Assembly (NCBI RefSeq): GCF_018130065.1
Contig: NZ_JAFCME010000009.1
Location: forward strand, 1 to 64,000
Reading direction: 5' to 3'
DNA: 64,000 nucleotides
From: Bradyrhizobium sp. AUGA SZCCT0158
GTDB taxonomy: Bacteria; Pseudomonadota; Alphaproteobacteria; Rhizobiales; Xanthobacteraceae
Shown: piece after piece, positions 24,228 through 33,209 of the stretch
How positions within the stretch are numbered: position 1 is the stretch's first letter
How the letters are laid out: each line of letters begins with the position of its first letter
Notes under the pieces: generated by a model
Told to the model about the DNA's origin: nothing
The model's input: the letters and a program-made list of their open reading frames with translations, nothing else
Database searches by the model: none
Program-made: the position numbers and the translations under genes

Positions 24228-24673
24228 TCAGGAGCGAGCCGCCGTTGCGGGCGGCCACGCGCCGAGTTGCTGCATGAGCGAGAAAAGATTGGCCACGCCC
24301 AGTGATCGGTGATCTTGCCGTCACGCACACGCATGACGTCGACGGTCTCGAATTGAATCTTGCGGCCCGTCGCCGCCACGCCAAGGAAGTCTCCCTGGTG
24401 CGTCCCGTGATAGGTCTTGTAGGTCGTCACACGATCTCCATCGGCAATCTGCCAATGGATGTCGGCGTGAAAGTCGGGAAACGCGGCCCGAAGAATTTTG
24501 TAGAGCTGCCGCGCACCGTCCTTATCGGGCGTGCGTCCCGGCTGCGGCGTGTGATCAAGAAAATCGTCGGCGAACAGTTCTTCGAACACTTCGAAATTCC
24601 CGCCGCCCTGGACCTCTTCGGTGTTGCGGCGGATGACGGCCTTGGCGGCTTCGCTGATGTCGTTGGTGGTCAT
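24228..24673 (-). pseudogene. SnoaL-like ester cyclase family protein, one-base frameshift
   Basis: From ATG 24673 (GGAG upstream) the frame encodes a SnoaL-like polyketide cyclase fold: AVIRRNTEEVQGGGNFEVFEELFADDFLDHTPQPG, later GVAATGRKIQFETVDVMRVRDGKITDHW. After HW the frame derails at about 24298-24300. Adding one G to the GGG there restores VANLFSLMQQLGAWPP and a stop at 24228-24230, as relatives end. As given, the frame runs on into the next gene to 24071. Either a homopolymer sequencing error or a recent inactivation. Function of the family in such settings: hydrolase/cyclase-like, substrate unknown. Confidence 0.75.
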
Positions 24674-24855
24674 GACTTGCTCCAAATGGGTTTTGCCTTC
24701 GGTGCTCCGGCGCCTGCCGCTGACCGGGAAGCTGGGGCTCCCGGGCGAGCGCGGTGCCGTACCCCCGCTTCGGAAGCCCATACCGCCACTTTTATTGCTG
24801 CGTGATTAGCCGGTAATTGCTATACTTACTTTCAATGATTGCTTGAAAGTGTCGT

Positions 24856-25784
24856 ATGGAAACGCTGGCAAATCTCGAATCCTTCGTGGAAGCGCCGAAA
24901 CAGGCGGATTTTCCGCTGCCGCGCGGCGCCTGTCGCTCACCCCGGCCGCGGTGAGCCGCAACGTTGCAATGCTGGAGCGGAATCTCGGAATTCGTCTCTT
25001 TCAGCGCAGCACGCGCAAGCTCACGCTGACCGAGGCCGGCGAGCGCTTCCTCCACGCCATCCGAAACAATCTCGACGAGCTGCAGGCGTCGATTGCGAGC
25101 GTCGCAACGGACCGCGGCGAACCGGCCGGCGTGCTCAGGGTCAGCATGGGCATGACGTTTGGCGTCGAATACATCCTGCCGCTGCTGCCGGAGTTCCTGA
25201 AAAATTATCCGCGCGTTCGCGCCGACTGGCAGTTCGAGAACCGGCAAGTCGATTTGATTGCTGAAGGCTTCGATGCTGCGATCGGCGGCGGGATCGATCT
25301 CGCGCCTGGTCTGGTATCGCGGGTCCTTGCGCCCGCTCACATCATCGCGGTGGCCTCGCCGTCTTACATGAAGGGAAGGACCCCGCCCGCCGATCCGTCG
25401 GGACTCGCCGCGCTTGATGGCATTGTCATGCGCTCCTCAAAAACCCGGCGTGTTCGTGAGCGCCCGATGCGCAACGCAGCGGGCGACGAGATGACGGTCC
25501 CTCTCAAGCCCACCATCACGTTCGACGATCCGGAGGCGATGTGCCAGGCTGCGGTGCTCGGCATGGGCGTCACGCAGATCGTGGTGGCACACGCGCTGCG
25601 GCATCTGGAGAGCGGCGCGCTCGTGCGGCTGGTGCCGCAATGGTATGCCGACGCGGGCGCAATCTCGGTCTACTATGTCAGCCGCACCTTGATGCCGGCC
25701 AAGACGCGCCTCTTCGTCGATTTCGTAGCGGAAGCATTTCGACGTCAGCGGTTTGCCGAGCGGTTTGCCGGCAGCATTGGTTAG
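24856..25784 (+). pseudogene. LysR-family regulator with one-base frameshift near its start
   Basis: The ATG at 24856 gives METLANLESFVE, the usual start of this LysR subfamily, but then the frame is lost. The body SAETGGFSAAARRLSLTPAA onward is in another frame that is open to 25784. Adding one A to GTGGAAGCG near 24889-24894 joins the two as ESFVESAETGG. The DNA-binding domain is thus split; the effector domain (VLRVSMGMTFGVEYILPLLPEF onward) is intact. Divergent from the SnoaL-like gene (also frameshifted). Sequencing error or paired decay. Confidence 0.75.
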
Positions 25785-25836
25785 GTGGGCAGGCGCGACG
25801 ACTGAGCCGCGCCAAGCCAGGGCTATCCCGGGAACA

Positions 25837-26322
25837 TCAGCCGCGCCGCGCGGCCTCGATCGCGGCGACGTCAATTTTCTTCATGGTCATCATGGCATCG
25901 AAGGCGCGCTTGGCTTCAGCGCCGCCGGCCGCCATCGCCTCCAGCAGCACGCGCGGCGTGATCTGCCAGGAGACGCCCCATTTGTCCTTGCACCAGCCGC
26001 ACGCACTCTCCTGGCCGCCATTGCCGACGATGGCGTTCCAGTAGCGATCGGTCTCTTCCTGGTTTTCGGTGGTGATCATAAACGAGAATGCTTCGGTCTG
26101 CTTGAACGCAGGGCCGCCGTTGAGGCCGATACAGGAGACGCCGGCAACCGTGAAATCGACCGTCAGCACGTCGCCCTTTTTGCCGGACGGGTAGTCACCG
26201 GGGGCACGGTGGACGGCGTGCACGGCGCTGTCGGGAAAGACTTCGGCGTAGAAGCGGGCGGCCGCCTCGGCGTCCTTGTCGTACCAGACGCAAATCGTGT
26301 TTTTCGCAATCTTCTTGGCCAT
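25837..26322 (-). CDS. VOC-superfamily protein (PhnB/3-demethylubiquinone methyltransferase-like)
   Basis: A 161-residue glyoxalase-fold protein starting MAKKIAKNTICVWYDKDAEAAARFYAEVF, the typical opening of the PhnB-like family. FSFMITTENQEETDRYWNAIVGNGGQESACGWCKDKWGVSWQITP is the other hallmark block. Start chosen at 26322 (AAAGGA upstream); the frame runs to 26484 without family similarity. The annotated methyltransferase name of this family is historical; catalytic activity is unproven. Cytoplasmic, monocistronic. Confidence 0.87.
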   Translation of the reverse strand: MAKKIAKNTICVWYDKDAEAAARFYAEVFPDSAVHAVHRAPGDYPSGKKGDVLTVDFTVAGVSCIGLNGGPAFKQTEAFSFMITTENQEETDRYWNAIVGNGGQESACGWCKDKWGVSWQITPRVLLEAMAAGGAEAKRAFDAMMTMKKIDVAAIEAARRG

Positions 26323-26493
26323 TTCACATCCTTTCGGTTCGCTTGGCTGCCGCTTGCGGTATCCAGCCGGCCTGATCGGCCCGGCGAAACGACGAACGGG
26401 GTCGGCCGAATCCGACACCGTCCTGCGGCTTTTTTTGGTTATTTTGCGGGGCGCCAACGCGGAACCTCCGCGCGTCCTGCGCAAGTGGCGGTA

Positions 26494-27987
26494 TCAGCCG
26501 AACACGCCCGACCAAGCCAGTCCGAAGCACACCATCAGGGCACCGCCGAGCGCCAGGCTCGGCCGATCGGTGACGGCAAACGCCACGGGGTCGTCGTGCA
26601 ACTCGCTGCGTCCGCATTTCAGCCAGATCCGGCAGACGAACAGGAACAGGATGGCCGGAAAGGCCCAGAGCCAGGCGGTGTTGCCATAAAAACTCTGCCG
26701 GAAGGCGTCGTTGATGATGTAGAGCACCATGATGAGCACGGCGGCCACCCCCGTCGCCATGCCGATGCCCATGATGAGCGGCAAGTCGATGGATTTGTAG
26801 CCGCGGCCGCGGACTTCGGTTCCGCCGCGCTCGATGACGCGGGCGACCTCGGTGTGGCGTTTGGCGAAGCTGAGCGAGGCGAACAGGAACATCGCGAACA
26901 CCAAGAGCCAGGGCGACGGCGGCGCCCCTGACGCCACGATGCCCGCGCCGAGGCGCAGCGTGAACAATCCGGCGAGAACAAAACCGTCGAGAATGGGGAT
27001 GCGCTTCAGCGCGAACGAATAGAGCAGGGTTACGGCCAGATACAGCAGCACGACGGCAACGGTGGCCGGCCCGGCCAGCGCCGCCACGGCGATGCCGGCG
27101 AACAGTCCGATCGGAACGGCGGCGATCGCCGTTGCCAGCGGCAGGCGTCCGCTCGCCAGCGGCCGGTTTCGCTTCGACCAGTGGCTGCGGTCATCCGTCA
27201 GGTCCCAGATGTCGTTGACGAGATAGGTGGATGAGGCGACCAGACCGAGCGCAAGGAACGCGCATGTCGTCGCGTAGACCGCGTCGACGTGGGAGACCAG
27301 TCCGGCGAGGATGAGCGGCACGAAAACCAGCGCGTTCTTCGCCCATTGGTGCGGGCGCATGCTGCGCACCAATGCACGGATCCGGGACGGCCGCGGGAAC
27401 ACCCTGGCGACGGTCGCGACGCTGGCGGCGGCGTGCTCTACCGAACTTGCCGCTTCGACGACGATGGCATTGTTGGCGCGGCGCCAGATCGGAATATCGG
27501 CGCGGGCATCGCCGGCATAGTCGAATCCATCAGGAAATCGTTCAGCGAGAACCTGTGCCTTCGCTTCGCCCTTCAGGTTGCGCAAGCCGTCGCTGCCGAT
27601 GACGCCGCGAATGAAAGCAATCCGCCGCACAACCTTTTCCGCGACCTTGGCGTCGGCGGCGGTGGCGACATAGACCGGCCGTCCGCTCGCCGCGATATCG
27701 GCCGCGTAGGCGAGCAGTTCTTCATTGAACGGCAGAACTTCCGGTTCGATGTTCGTCTCTTCGGCGAGACGACGCTTGAGATAGGCGCGGCCACGCAGCA
27801 TCCACAGGCCGATCTCGAACAACCGCCACGGCGCGGCTCGAAGCAGCGCGAGCACGGTCTCGAGCAGCATGTCCGCGCGGACCAGCGTGCCATCGAGATC
27901 GAGGATCAGCGGCCGCGGTTGCGGTGCCTCGCGCGGATCGGAGAGTGGCGAATCGGAGAGTGCAAGCGGCAGGGGTAAGGTAGACAT
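26494..27987 (-). CDS. HAD-UbiA fusion: polyprenyl-phosphate prenyl/phosphoribosyl transferase-like
   Basis: A 497-residue fusion. Residues about 24-190 form a HAD-type phosphatase domain (LILDLDGTLVRADM, later GFDYAGDARADIPIW). Residues about 205-495 form a UbiA-type integral membrane prenyltransferase with NDIWDLTDDRSHWSKRNRPLASG, the Asp-rich prenyl-diphosphate site, and about eight or nine helices. The pairing resembles decaprenyl-phosphate phosphoribosyltransferase (arabinofuranose donor pathway), in which the HAD removes the 5-phosphate. Start at 27987. Its start lies 10 nt after the stop of the membrane protein at 27998-29677: an operon. Confidence 0.83.
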   Translation of the reverse strand: MSTLPLPLALSDSPLSDPREAPQPRPLILDLDGTLVRADMLLETVLALLRAAPWRLFEIGLWMLRGRAYLKRRLAEETNIEPEVLPFNEELLAYAADIAASGRPVYVATAADAKVAEKVVRRIAFIRGVIGSDGLRNLKGEAKAQVLAERFPDGFDYAGDARADIPIWRRANNAIVVEAASSVEHAAASVATVARVFPRPSRIRALVRSMRPHQWAKNALVFVPLILAGLVSHVDAVYATTCAFLALGLVASSTYLVNDIWDLTDDRSHWSKRNRPLASGRLPLATAIAAVPIGLFAGIAVAALAGPATVAVVLLYLAVTLLYSFALKRIPILDGFVLAGLFTLRLGAGIVASGAPPSPWLLVFAMFLFASLSFAKRHTEVARVIERGGTEVRGRGYKSIDLPLIMGIGMATGVAAVLIMVLYIINDAFRQSFYGNTAWLWAFPAILFLFVCRIWLKCGRSELHDDPVAFAVTDRPSLALGGALMVCFGLAWSGVFG

Positions 27988-27997
27988 GCGGGCCCTT

Positions 27998-29677
27998 TCA
28001 GCGGGTACGGCTGTAGAAATCCCAGCAGGGATGCAGCCTGTGTCGCGTGAACTCCCGTTCCAGCACGGTGCGGAAGGTCGCAGGATTGGTGTCGGTCGCG
28101 CCCGGGAGAATGCAGGTGCGGAAGAACACACCGTCCGCGTCCGCCAGATAGGCTGACGCGTCGGCTACGGAGAAGGCCGGCACGGTTCGGCGGAAATCCA
28201 TCGCCAGCGTGGTGCCGCGCGCGGGTGTCAGGCCGAGAAGCCGCGGAAAGGATTCGGCGAAATCGATGGTCGTATAGCGCTGCGCCTTGGTCGCGTAGCC
28301 AAGCCGCTGGAAGTTCGCGCCGGCCTCGGCAACGCTGATGGCCCATGCCGCGCGCGTGGCCGGGCTGGTGCTGCCGGGATCGCCGTCGAGATCGAAGCCG
28401 TTGTTGGCGGTCTCGTCGAGGAAAGGCAGCCATTCGGATTGCAGGCGCGTCATCAGCCGGGAGCCGGCGAGGGTGGCTGTTGGTACGCGCATGCCCGGAA
28501 GGAACGTCGCAAAGCCGTGGTCGGTCGTGCCCTGCTTTTCCCTTACAAAGGTCGAAACGACGCGCTTTTCGACGACATCGGCCACTGGCAGCACCAGCGT
28601 CGCGCCGAGGACCGCCGCGGCGATCAGACGCCAGCCACGGGTCGTGCGCAGGCTCGGGTGGAAAAGGACGGCCGCGGCGGCCATCAAGCCGACGCCGCCG
28701 GTGTTCTGACTCTCCGCGGCCAGTGCGACCGCGACCAGCAGCGCTGCGTCCACGACGAAGGCTTCGCGGGCGAGGGTGTCGCGCACGAAATTGAGCGGAC
28801 GCCGAACCGCCGCGGTGAAATCGAGTTCGCGGGCCGCGAGCACGACGATCGTGATCGTGACCACAAGCGGCAGCCAATTGCGAGCCGCGGAGGCGGCGAG
28901 CCGGAAAGCGGCGCCGCCCCGGTTCAAAGCACTCATCGAGACGATGTCGTGCAGGTAGCCGGAGACGAGCCCTCCGGTCGCCAGTTCGACCAGTCCCGCC
29001 AACGCTGCGGCAACGAACAGCATGGCGAACAGCGCGGCGGCTCGCGCGCGACCGAGCAGCACGGCCGTAACGACGAGGCCGAGCATTGCGATAGCGGCGG
29101 TGATCTTGATGAAGATCAGGGCGGTCAGCAGGTAACCCAGCAACACGCCGTCGCCACGGGCCTTTGGCAGCACATACCACAATGCCGCCAGGAACAGGAT
29201 CGCGGTGGCGAAACGGTTATAGGTGGCAAAATAGCTGATCTCGGAGAGCATGGTGGAGTCGAGCGTGTAGGGCACGAGAACCACCACGGCGAGAACCGCG
29301 AAGCTGGCGGCAAAACCCCAGGGCGATTGAATGCGCGACGCGATGACGGCGAACGGCGGCACCACCATCAGCCACGCCAGCGCGTGCAGGCCGATGAACG
29401 GCTGCCCGCCGGGAAACAGGCGTTCGGCAAAATGGGTCAGATAAAGCGTGAGCGCGCCGATCGGCGAAGAAAAATCGACGTGCGGAATTTGGCCGTGGCC
29501 GATGCGATAGGCGCCATCGAGGATGAAGACGAAATCCCACACCGCGCGGCCGTAGGGAACGACGTGGACCATGGCCGCAACTGCCACGACCAGGACCGTG
29601 AAGGCTGCAATCGCGGCGATCCGCCAATTGAAAGGTGCTGCCCGGGACCTGATGAGGTCATAACTTGCTTCCGACAT
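27998..29677 (-). CDS. Large polytopic membrane protein, GT39-like topology
   Basis: A 559-residue protein with roughly ten helices in the first 360 residues and a periplasmic C-terminal domain of about 200 residues. Near the N-terminus, VWDFVFILDGAYRIGHGQIPHVDF resembles the first-loop Asp region of lipid-linked (GT-C) glycosyltransferases, and the helix pattern agrees. No confident family. Co-transcribed with the HAD-UbiA gene, which makes a glycosyltransferase using a polyprenyl-phosphate sugar a reasonable inference. ATG has only weak upstream purines. Its promoter probably lies in the AT-rich stretch 29735-29765 with the repeated ATTTAAGAT. Confidence 0.7.
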   Translation of the reverse strand: MSEASYDLIRSRAAPFNWRIAAIAAFTVLVVAVAAMVHVVPYGRAVWDFVFILDGAYRIGHGQIPHVDFSSPIGALTLYLTHFAERLFPGGQPFIGLHALAWLMVVPPFAVIASRIQSPWGFAASFAVLAVVVLVPYTLDSTMLSEISYFATYNRFATAILFLAALWYVLPKARGDGVLLGYLLTALIFIKITAAIAMLGLVVTAVLLGRARAAALFAMLFVAAALAGLVELATGGLVSGYLHDIVSMSALNRGGAAFRLAASAARNWLPLVVTITIVVLAARELDFTAAVRRPLNFVRDTLAREAFVVDAALLVAVALAAESQNTGGVGLMAAAAVLFHPSLRTTRGWRLIAAAVLGATLVLPVADVVEKRVVSTFVREKQGTTDHGFATFLPGMRVPTATLAGSRLMTRLQSEWLPFLDETANNGFDLDGDPGSTSPATRAAWAISVAEAGANFQRLGYATKAQRYTTIDFAESFPRLLGLTPARGTTLAMDFRRTVPAFSVADASAYLADADGVFFRTCILPGATDTNPATFRTVLEREFTRHRLHPCWDFYSRTR

Positions 29678-29864
29678 ATCGAACCCTCAGCTATCGCGCT
29701 TCGGTCGATATGGTCTTTTGGAGCGGGAGCAAACTCGATTTAAGATTTACGGTAACTATTTAAGATGAACGCTCATCGCACTGCTTTGCGGCGTCTCAGA
29801 GTGACGCTGTTGACACAACAATGTCGATCATTGGCACACAATTTCGGCGATCGATCGCTTGCAA

Positions 29865-31907
29865 TCAGCGGCCCGCGAACCGTCCCAGCGTGTTGAAGCG
29901 CGCCTTCTGCTCGCTGGCCAGCGTGGCATAGAAATCGTCGAGCGCCGGCTGCACCAGCTTGGCTGACTGCAGCATGGCCTCGAGCCGCTTCTCCATCGCC
30001 TCCAGGCGTCCGACCGGCGTGAGCGGCACGTCCACCGGACAAGCCGCCTGCAGCGTCTGAACGGCCTTCTCCGTCGCGTCGCGCAGGCGGTCGAGCGCTT
30101 CCTTTTGCTTGCCCGCCGGACGTATCACCGTCTCGATCCGTTCGATCGGCAGGTTGGTCAGGCTGGGCTTCGGCTCGCCGCAAGTATCCTGCGCGTTTGC
30201 TTCCTGCTGCGGCTGCGGTTTCGAACGATCGCCGATATCAGGACCGAGCGCGTTGAAGCGAGCCTGTTGCTCGTCACTGAGCGCGCCATAGAATTTCTCC
30301 AGGGCCGGCCGCACGGTCCGCACCGCCTCGAGCGTGGCGCTGATGCGGTTCGTCATCGACCGCAAGCGGCCGGGCGGAGTCATCGCATACTGATCGCCGC
30401 AGGATTCCTTGAACGCGGCAGCGGCCATTGCAGCTGCGTCCTTCAACTCGTCGAGCAATGCGCGCTGCTCGGACGTCGGCCGCACCGCTTCCTCGATTGA
30501 AGCAATCGGCCATGCGGTGATGCCCTTTTCAGGCGCTTCGCACAGTTGCCTGAGAGCCTGTTGGCTCATGCCCGAGCTGTCGCGCGGCCGGGAGCCGCCG
30601 ATCACGCCGTCGCTCTCCTGGCGCCCGGTCGGGCTGAGCCTGGCGTAGGCGGAATACGGACTGTCCGCGCCCCAGAACACGGTATCGACGAAGTCATCAT
30701 AGGCGTAGGCCCAATAACCGACGTCGTAGCCGGAGGGCCAGAACGTGTATTCGAAAATGTCGGAATAGGCATAGGGCCAGAACACGTGGCCGGCCCACGG
30801 CACGAATGCCGCGCGCAGGCCGCGCTTCCAGGCGTGGCGGGGAGCCCAGCCATGCCGCCCGCCCTCGAGCGCCGCCTGGACCTGCGGATCAGGATTGCTG
30901 CGGAAGCGTTCGGCAAACCGCCCGCGGGCGGCGGCCTGCACGGCTGCACCGACGGTCTCGGCCTGCCTGCCGGAAGGCGGCGGCATTCCCAATTCCTGCC
31001 GGCGCGCCACATCACGTTGCTGGAGGCGCTGCTCGCGCTGGAGCTGCCGCTGTTCGGTTTGCAGCAATCGTTGCTGCACGCGTTGCGCCCGCACGCCATC
31101 CGGCTGGCGCGCCTGCAGCTCCTGCACGCGCTTCTGCAAGCGGTCGATGCGCTGCTCGCGTTGCGCGCTCTCCCGGTTGAGCGTGTCGCGCTGCCGTTCC
31201 TGCGCGGTTTGCTGGAGCCGCTGCAGTCGCTCCTCGCGCTGGAGCTGCCGCTGTTCCGTCTGCAGCAAGCGTTGCTGGGCGCGCTGGGCGCGCTGGTCTT
31301 GCGGTTGTTGAGATTTCAGGTCCTGCACGCGCTGCTGCAGCCGGTCGATGCGCTCCTGGCGCGGCGCGTTGCGGGGCGAAAGCCCGTCGCGCTGCCGCTC
31401 CTGAATCGCCTGCTGTGGCGGCTGAATGCGCTGCTCGCGCTGGCCGATCCGATCCTGCCGGGATGGAGCCGCGGCAGCTGGTGCGCTTGGGCGCGGTGGT
31501 GCCGCGATCCTCGGAGCGGCCGGGCGCGGTGGCGCCGCGATCTGCGGCGCCGGACGCGGCGCCATGGCCGGACGCTGTTGCGGCGGAGCCGGACGCATTG
31601 CCGGCGCGGCGGGCCGCGCCATGGCAGGCGGCGGTGCAGGGCGGGCCATTGCAGGAGGTGGGGCGGGCCGCGCCATGGCGGGTGGCGGGGCGGCGGGCCG
31701 CGCCATGGCGGGTGGCGGGGCGGCAGGACGGGCCATGGCGGGTGGCGGGGCGGCAGGCCGCGCCATGCCGGGCGGCGGACCCGCGGGCCCGCCCGCGCCC
31801 GCAGGCGGACCATGCCTTTTCTCCTGAGCCGCGGATGAGCCGACGCTCGCCGCGACCATCGAAACGCCGAGAAGAAATGCTGAAAGGCGAAGGCTGGGTG
31901 CAAGCAT
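29865..31907 (-). CDS. Exported Spy/CpxP-like (LTXXQ) protein with low-complexity and coiled-coil regions
   Basis: A 680-residue protein from ATG 31907 (AGGTAG upstream). Signal peptide about 1-27; then a PPPAMARPAA-type repeat region to about 130; an Arg/Gln-rich coiled coil about 130-310 made of repeated QRLLQTEQRQLQREQRLQ units; a Tyr/Trp-rich patch (WPYAYSDIFEYTFWPSGYDVGYWAY); and two tandem LTXXQ-like domains about 450-560 and 580-680, each with LTP.GRL.AM and FY..L..EQ(K/Q)ARFN. Normal Spy is one short domain, so this is a very large variant. Probably a periplasmic chaperone-like or envelope-stress protein. Confidence 0.8.
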   Translation of the reverse strand: MLAPSLRLSAFLLGVSMVAASVGSSAAQEKRHGPPAGAGGPAGPPPGMARPAAPPPAMARPAAPPPAMARPAAPPPAMARPAPPPAMARPAPPPAMARPAAPAMRPAPPQQRPAMAPRPAPQIAAPPRPAAPRIAAPPRPSAPAAAAPSRQDRIGQREQRIQPPQQAIQERQRDGLSPRNAPRQERIDRLQQRVQDLKSQQPQDQRAQRAQQRLLQTEQRQLQREERLQRLQQTAQERQRDTLNRESAQREQRIDRLQKRVQELQARQPDGVRAQRVQQRLLQTEQRQLQREQRLQQRDVARRQELGMPPPSGRQAETVGAAVQAAARGRFAERFRSNPDPQVQAALEGGRHGWAPRHAWKRGLRAAFVPWAGHVFWPYAYSDIFEYTFWPSGYDVGYWAYAYDDFVDTVFWGADSPYSAYARLSPTGRQESDGVIGGSRPRDSSGMSQQALRQLCEAPEKGITAWPIASIEEAVRPTSEQRALLDELKDAAAMAAAAFKESCGDQYAMTPPGRLRSMTNRISATLEAVRTVRPALEKFYGALSDEQQARFNALGPDIGDRSKPQPQQEANAQDTCGEPKPSLTNLPIERIETVIRPAGKQKEALDRLRDATEKAVQTLQAACPVDVPLTPVGRLEAMEKRLEAMLQSAKLVQPALDDFYATLASEQKARFNTLGRFAGR

Positions 31908-32342
31908 GATCGTCGCTACCTGGCAGCTCGTTAGTCGCCCGTCACGCTCAACGCGCGAGCGCGGCAATCGGTCTATGACCGCCATTGCGGCTTTGCGACG
32001 CAGGCTGGCGGCGCGCAAGCCTGACGAAACTCAAGACCGGACGAAACTCAAAATCGGCGCAGGACTTTTTACGGTTGGCGGGTCGATTGCACGTCGAGCC
32101 GCTCGGCCTCAGCGGTCGCAACCACCGCCGCTGTTGCAGTGACGGCCAGGGCCACGATTGCGAAGGCAAGTCCGATGAATCTCAAGCCGCGCGTATCCGC
32201 CATCGGTCAGACCCTTATCCAAACGCATATCGAAGCGACGTCGCGACGCCGGCTGCCATGAGACTTGCAATGGCGGCCAGCGTCCAATCCGGTCGCGCGC
32301 TTTGTATTGCGAGGCCGGTCAGGGCCTTTGCAAAGCTTGCCA

Positions 32343-32552
32343 TCACCAACTCTCGGATCCCAGGCGATCCAGATACGAAAGGCCGGAGCATGTCAGTTCT
32401 TCGGGATCGCTTTCACCAGCCTGCCATTTTCCGCTCAGGTACCTCTCAAGCGAGCAACGACGCGGATCGGCCGCGTCCACATCATCGTGCGTGGCCAAGT
32501 GCACTGTCCAGGCTCGATCGACAGCAGTCTTCAGCGGAAAATCGTCGTCCAT
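32343..32552 (-). CDS. Small conserved-looking hypothetical protein
   Basis: A 69-residue protein beginning MDDDFPLKTAVDRAWTVHLA. GGAG lies exactly 6 nt upstream of ATG 32552, which fixes the start. Acidic, with Cys in DPRRCSLERYLSGKW and in PEELTCSGLSYLDRL; the latter block looks like a conserved motif of small rhizobial proteins, from memory. No domain known. It lies in the 830-bp region between the Spy-like gene and the cysteine-rich gene at 32740. Apart from this gene that region shows nothing else I can support. Confidence 0.55.
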   Translation of the reverse strand: MDDDFPLKTAVDRAWTVHLATHDDVDAADPRRCSLERYLSGKWQAGESDPEELTCSGLSYLDRLGSESW

Positions 32553-32739
32553 TTCGAACTCCAAAATCTGTCGCGCTTACATTCAATTCGATCGGGCGAC
32601 AAAAGTTGCCACTTTTTCCCGAGAATATGTTTCATCCCGGCGGATCGGATCAAAGGCCGGCGCTGCCACGGGGCTATGTCGATCGAGGAACCGCAGACCG
32701 GGAGCAACGTTTATTCCGGTCAACATAGGGAGCATCGTT

Positions 32740-32967
32740 ATGCGTTCAATCGTCCTGGTTCTGGTCATTCTGCTGACCGAGACCTCGCTGTCTTTTGCAC
32801 AGGGTCACAAGGGTACACCGCAAGAACAGCAGGCCTGCACACGAGATGCACAGCGCTTTTGCCGAAAGCAATTGGGCGATGATGGAGCGGTTCAAACATG
32901 CCTGCAACAGAACAGGGCCAAGCTGAGCTCGAGCTGCCAAAAGGTATTTGCCAGCCGCGGCATGTGA
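32740..32967 (+). CDS. Small exported cysteine-rich repeat protein
   Basis: A 75-residue protein: signal peptide about 1-21 (ending SFAQ), mature domain with four cysteines in the pattern QQACTRDAQRFCR...VQTCLQQNRAKLSSSCQ. This CxxDxxxFC...CLxxxxxxLSxxC order is the cysteine-rich (GLG1-like) repeat found in small periplasmic proteins of rhizobia. Ribosome-binding site GGGAG at 32728-32732. The function is unknown; disulfide-bonded periplasmic protein. The frame extends far upstream but that part is noise. Confidence 0.8.
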   Translation: MRSIVLVLVILLTETSLSFAQGHKGTPQEQQACTRDAQRFCRKQLGDDGAVQTCLQQNRAKLSSSCQKVFASRGM

Positions 32968-33015
32968 GGCGCTCTTTTCTTGAGTCGGCGCGTTGCAACG
33001 CGCCGGATTCCGAAC

Positions 33016-33150
33016 GCGATGGTGAGCTTGTTGCCGTCGATCTCCACGGCGTGCCGTAGCCGAATTTCTGATGAAACACGCGATCGTCCCGAGAACTCCG
33101 AACCGTGCCGGTGGATTTGGCGGGCCAGTTCGCCCTCGATCAGCATCGTT
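33016..33150 (-). pseudogene. Decayed fragment of the uvrD 3' end
   Basis: This 135-bp stretch aligns with the 3' end of uvrD at about 43008-43140 at roughly 85% of positions, with two or three small indels that break the frame. In different frames it still reads IEGELARQ, FHQKFGYG and EIDGNKLTIAFG, matching VIEGELVAK, FHQKFGYG and KIDGNKLTIAFE of the intact protein. No upstream helicase sequence is present. A relic of duplication or recombination. Confidence 0.8.
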
Positions 33151-33209
33151 GCCGAAAAGCGGACGTTCGAGCCCGATTATTCTGACGAACAACGAAAGTC
33201 ACAATCCGC

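Noticed and set aside
31600..31780. Regularly spaced direct repeats resembling a short CRISPR array
   Set aside because: The repeats are codons for PPPAMARPAA units inside the Spy-like gene, with no unique spacers.
32302..32739. Upstream extension of the cysteine-rich protein frame (about 146 extra codons)
   Set aside because: GGGAG and a signal peptide place the start at 32740; the extension has no family likeness and overlaps the minus-strand small gene.
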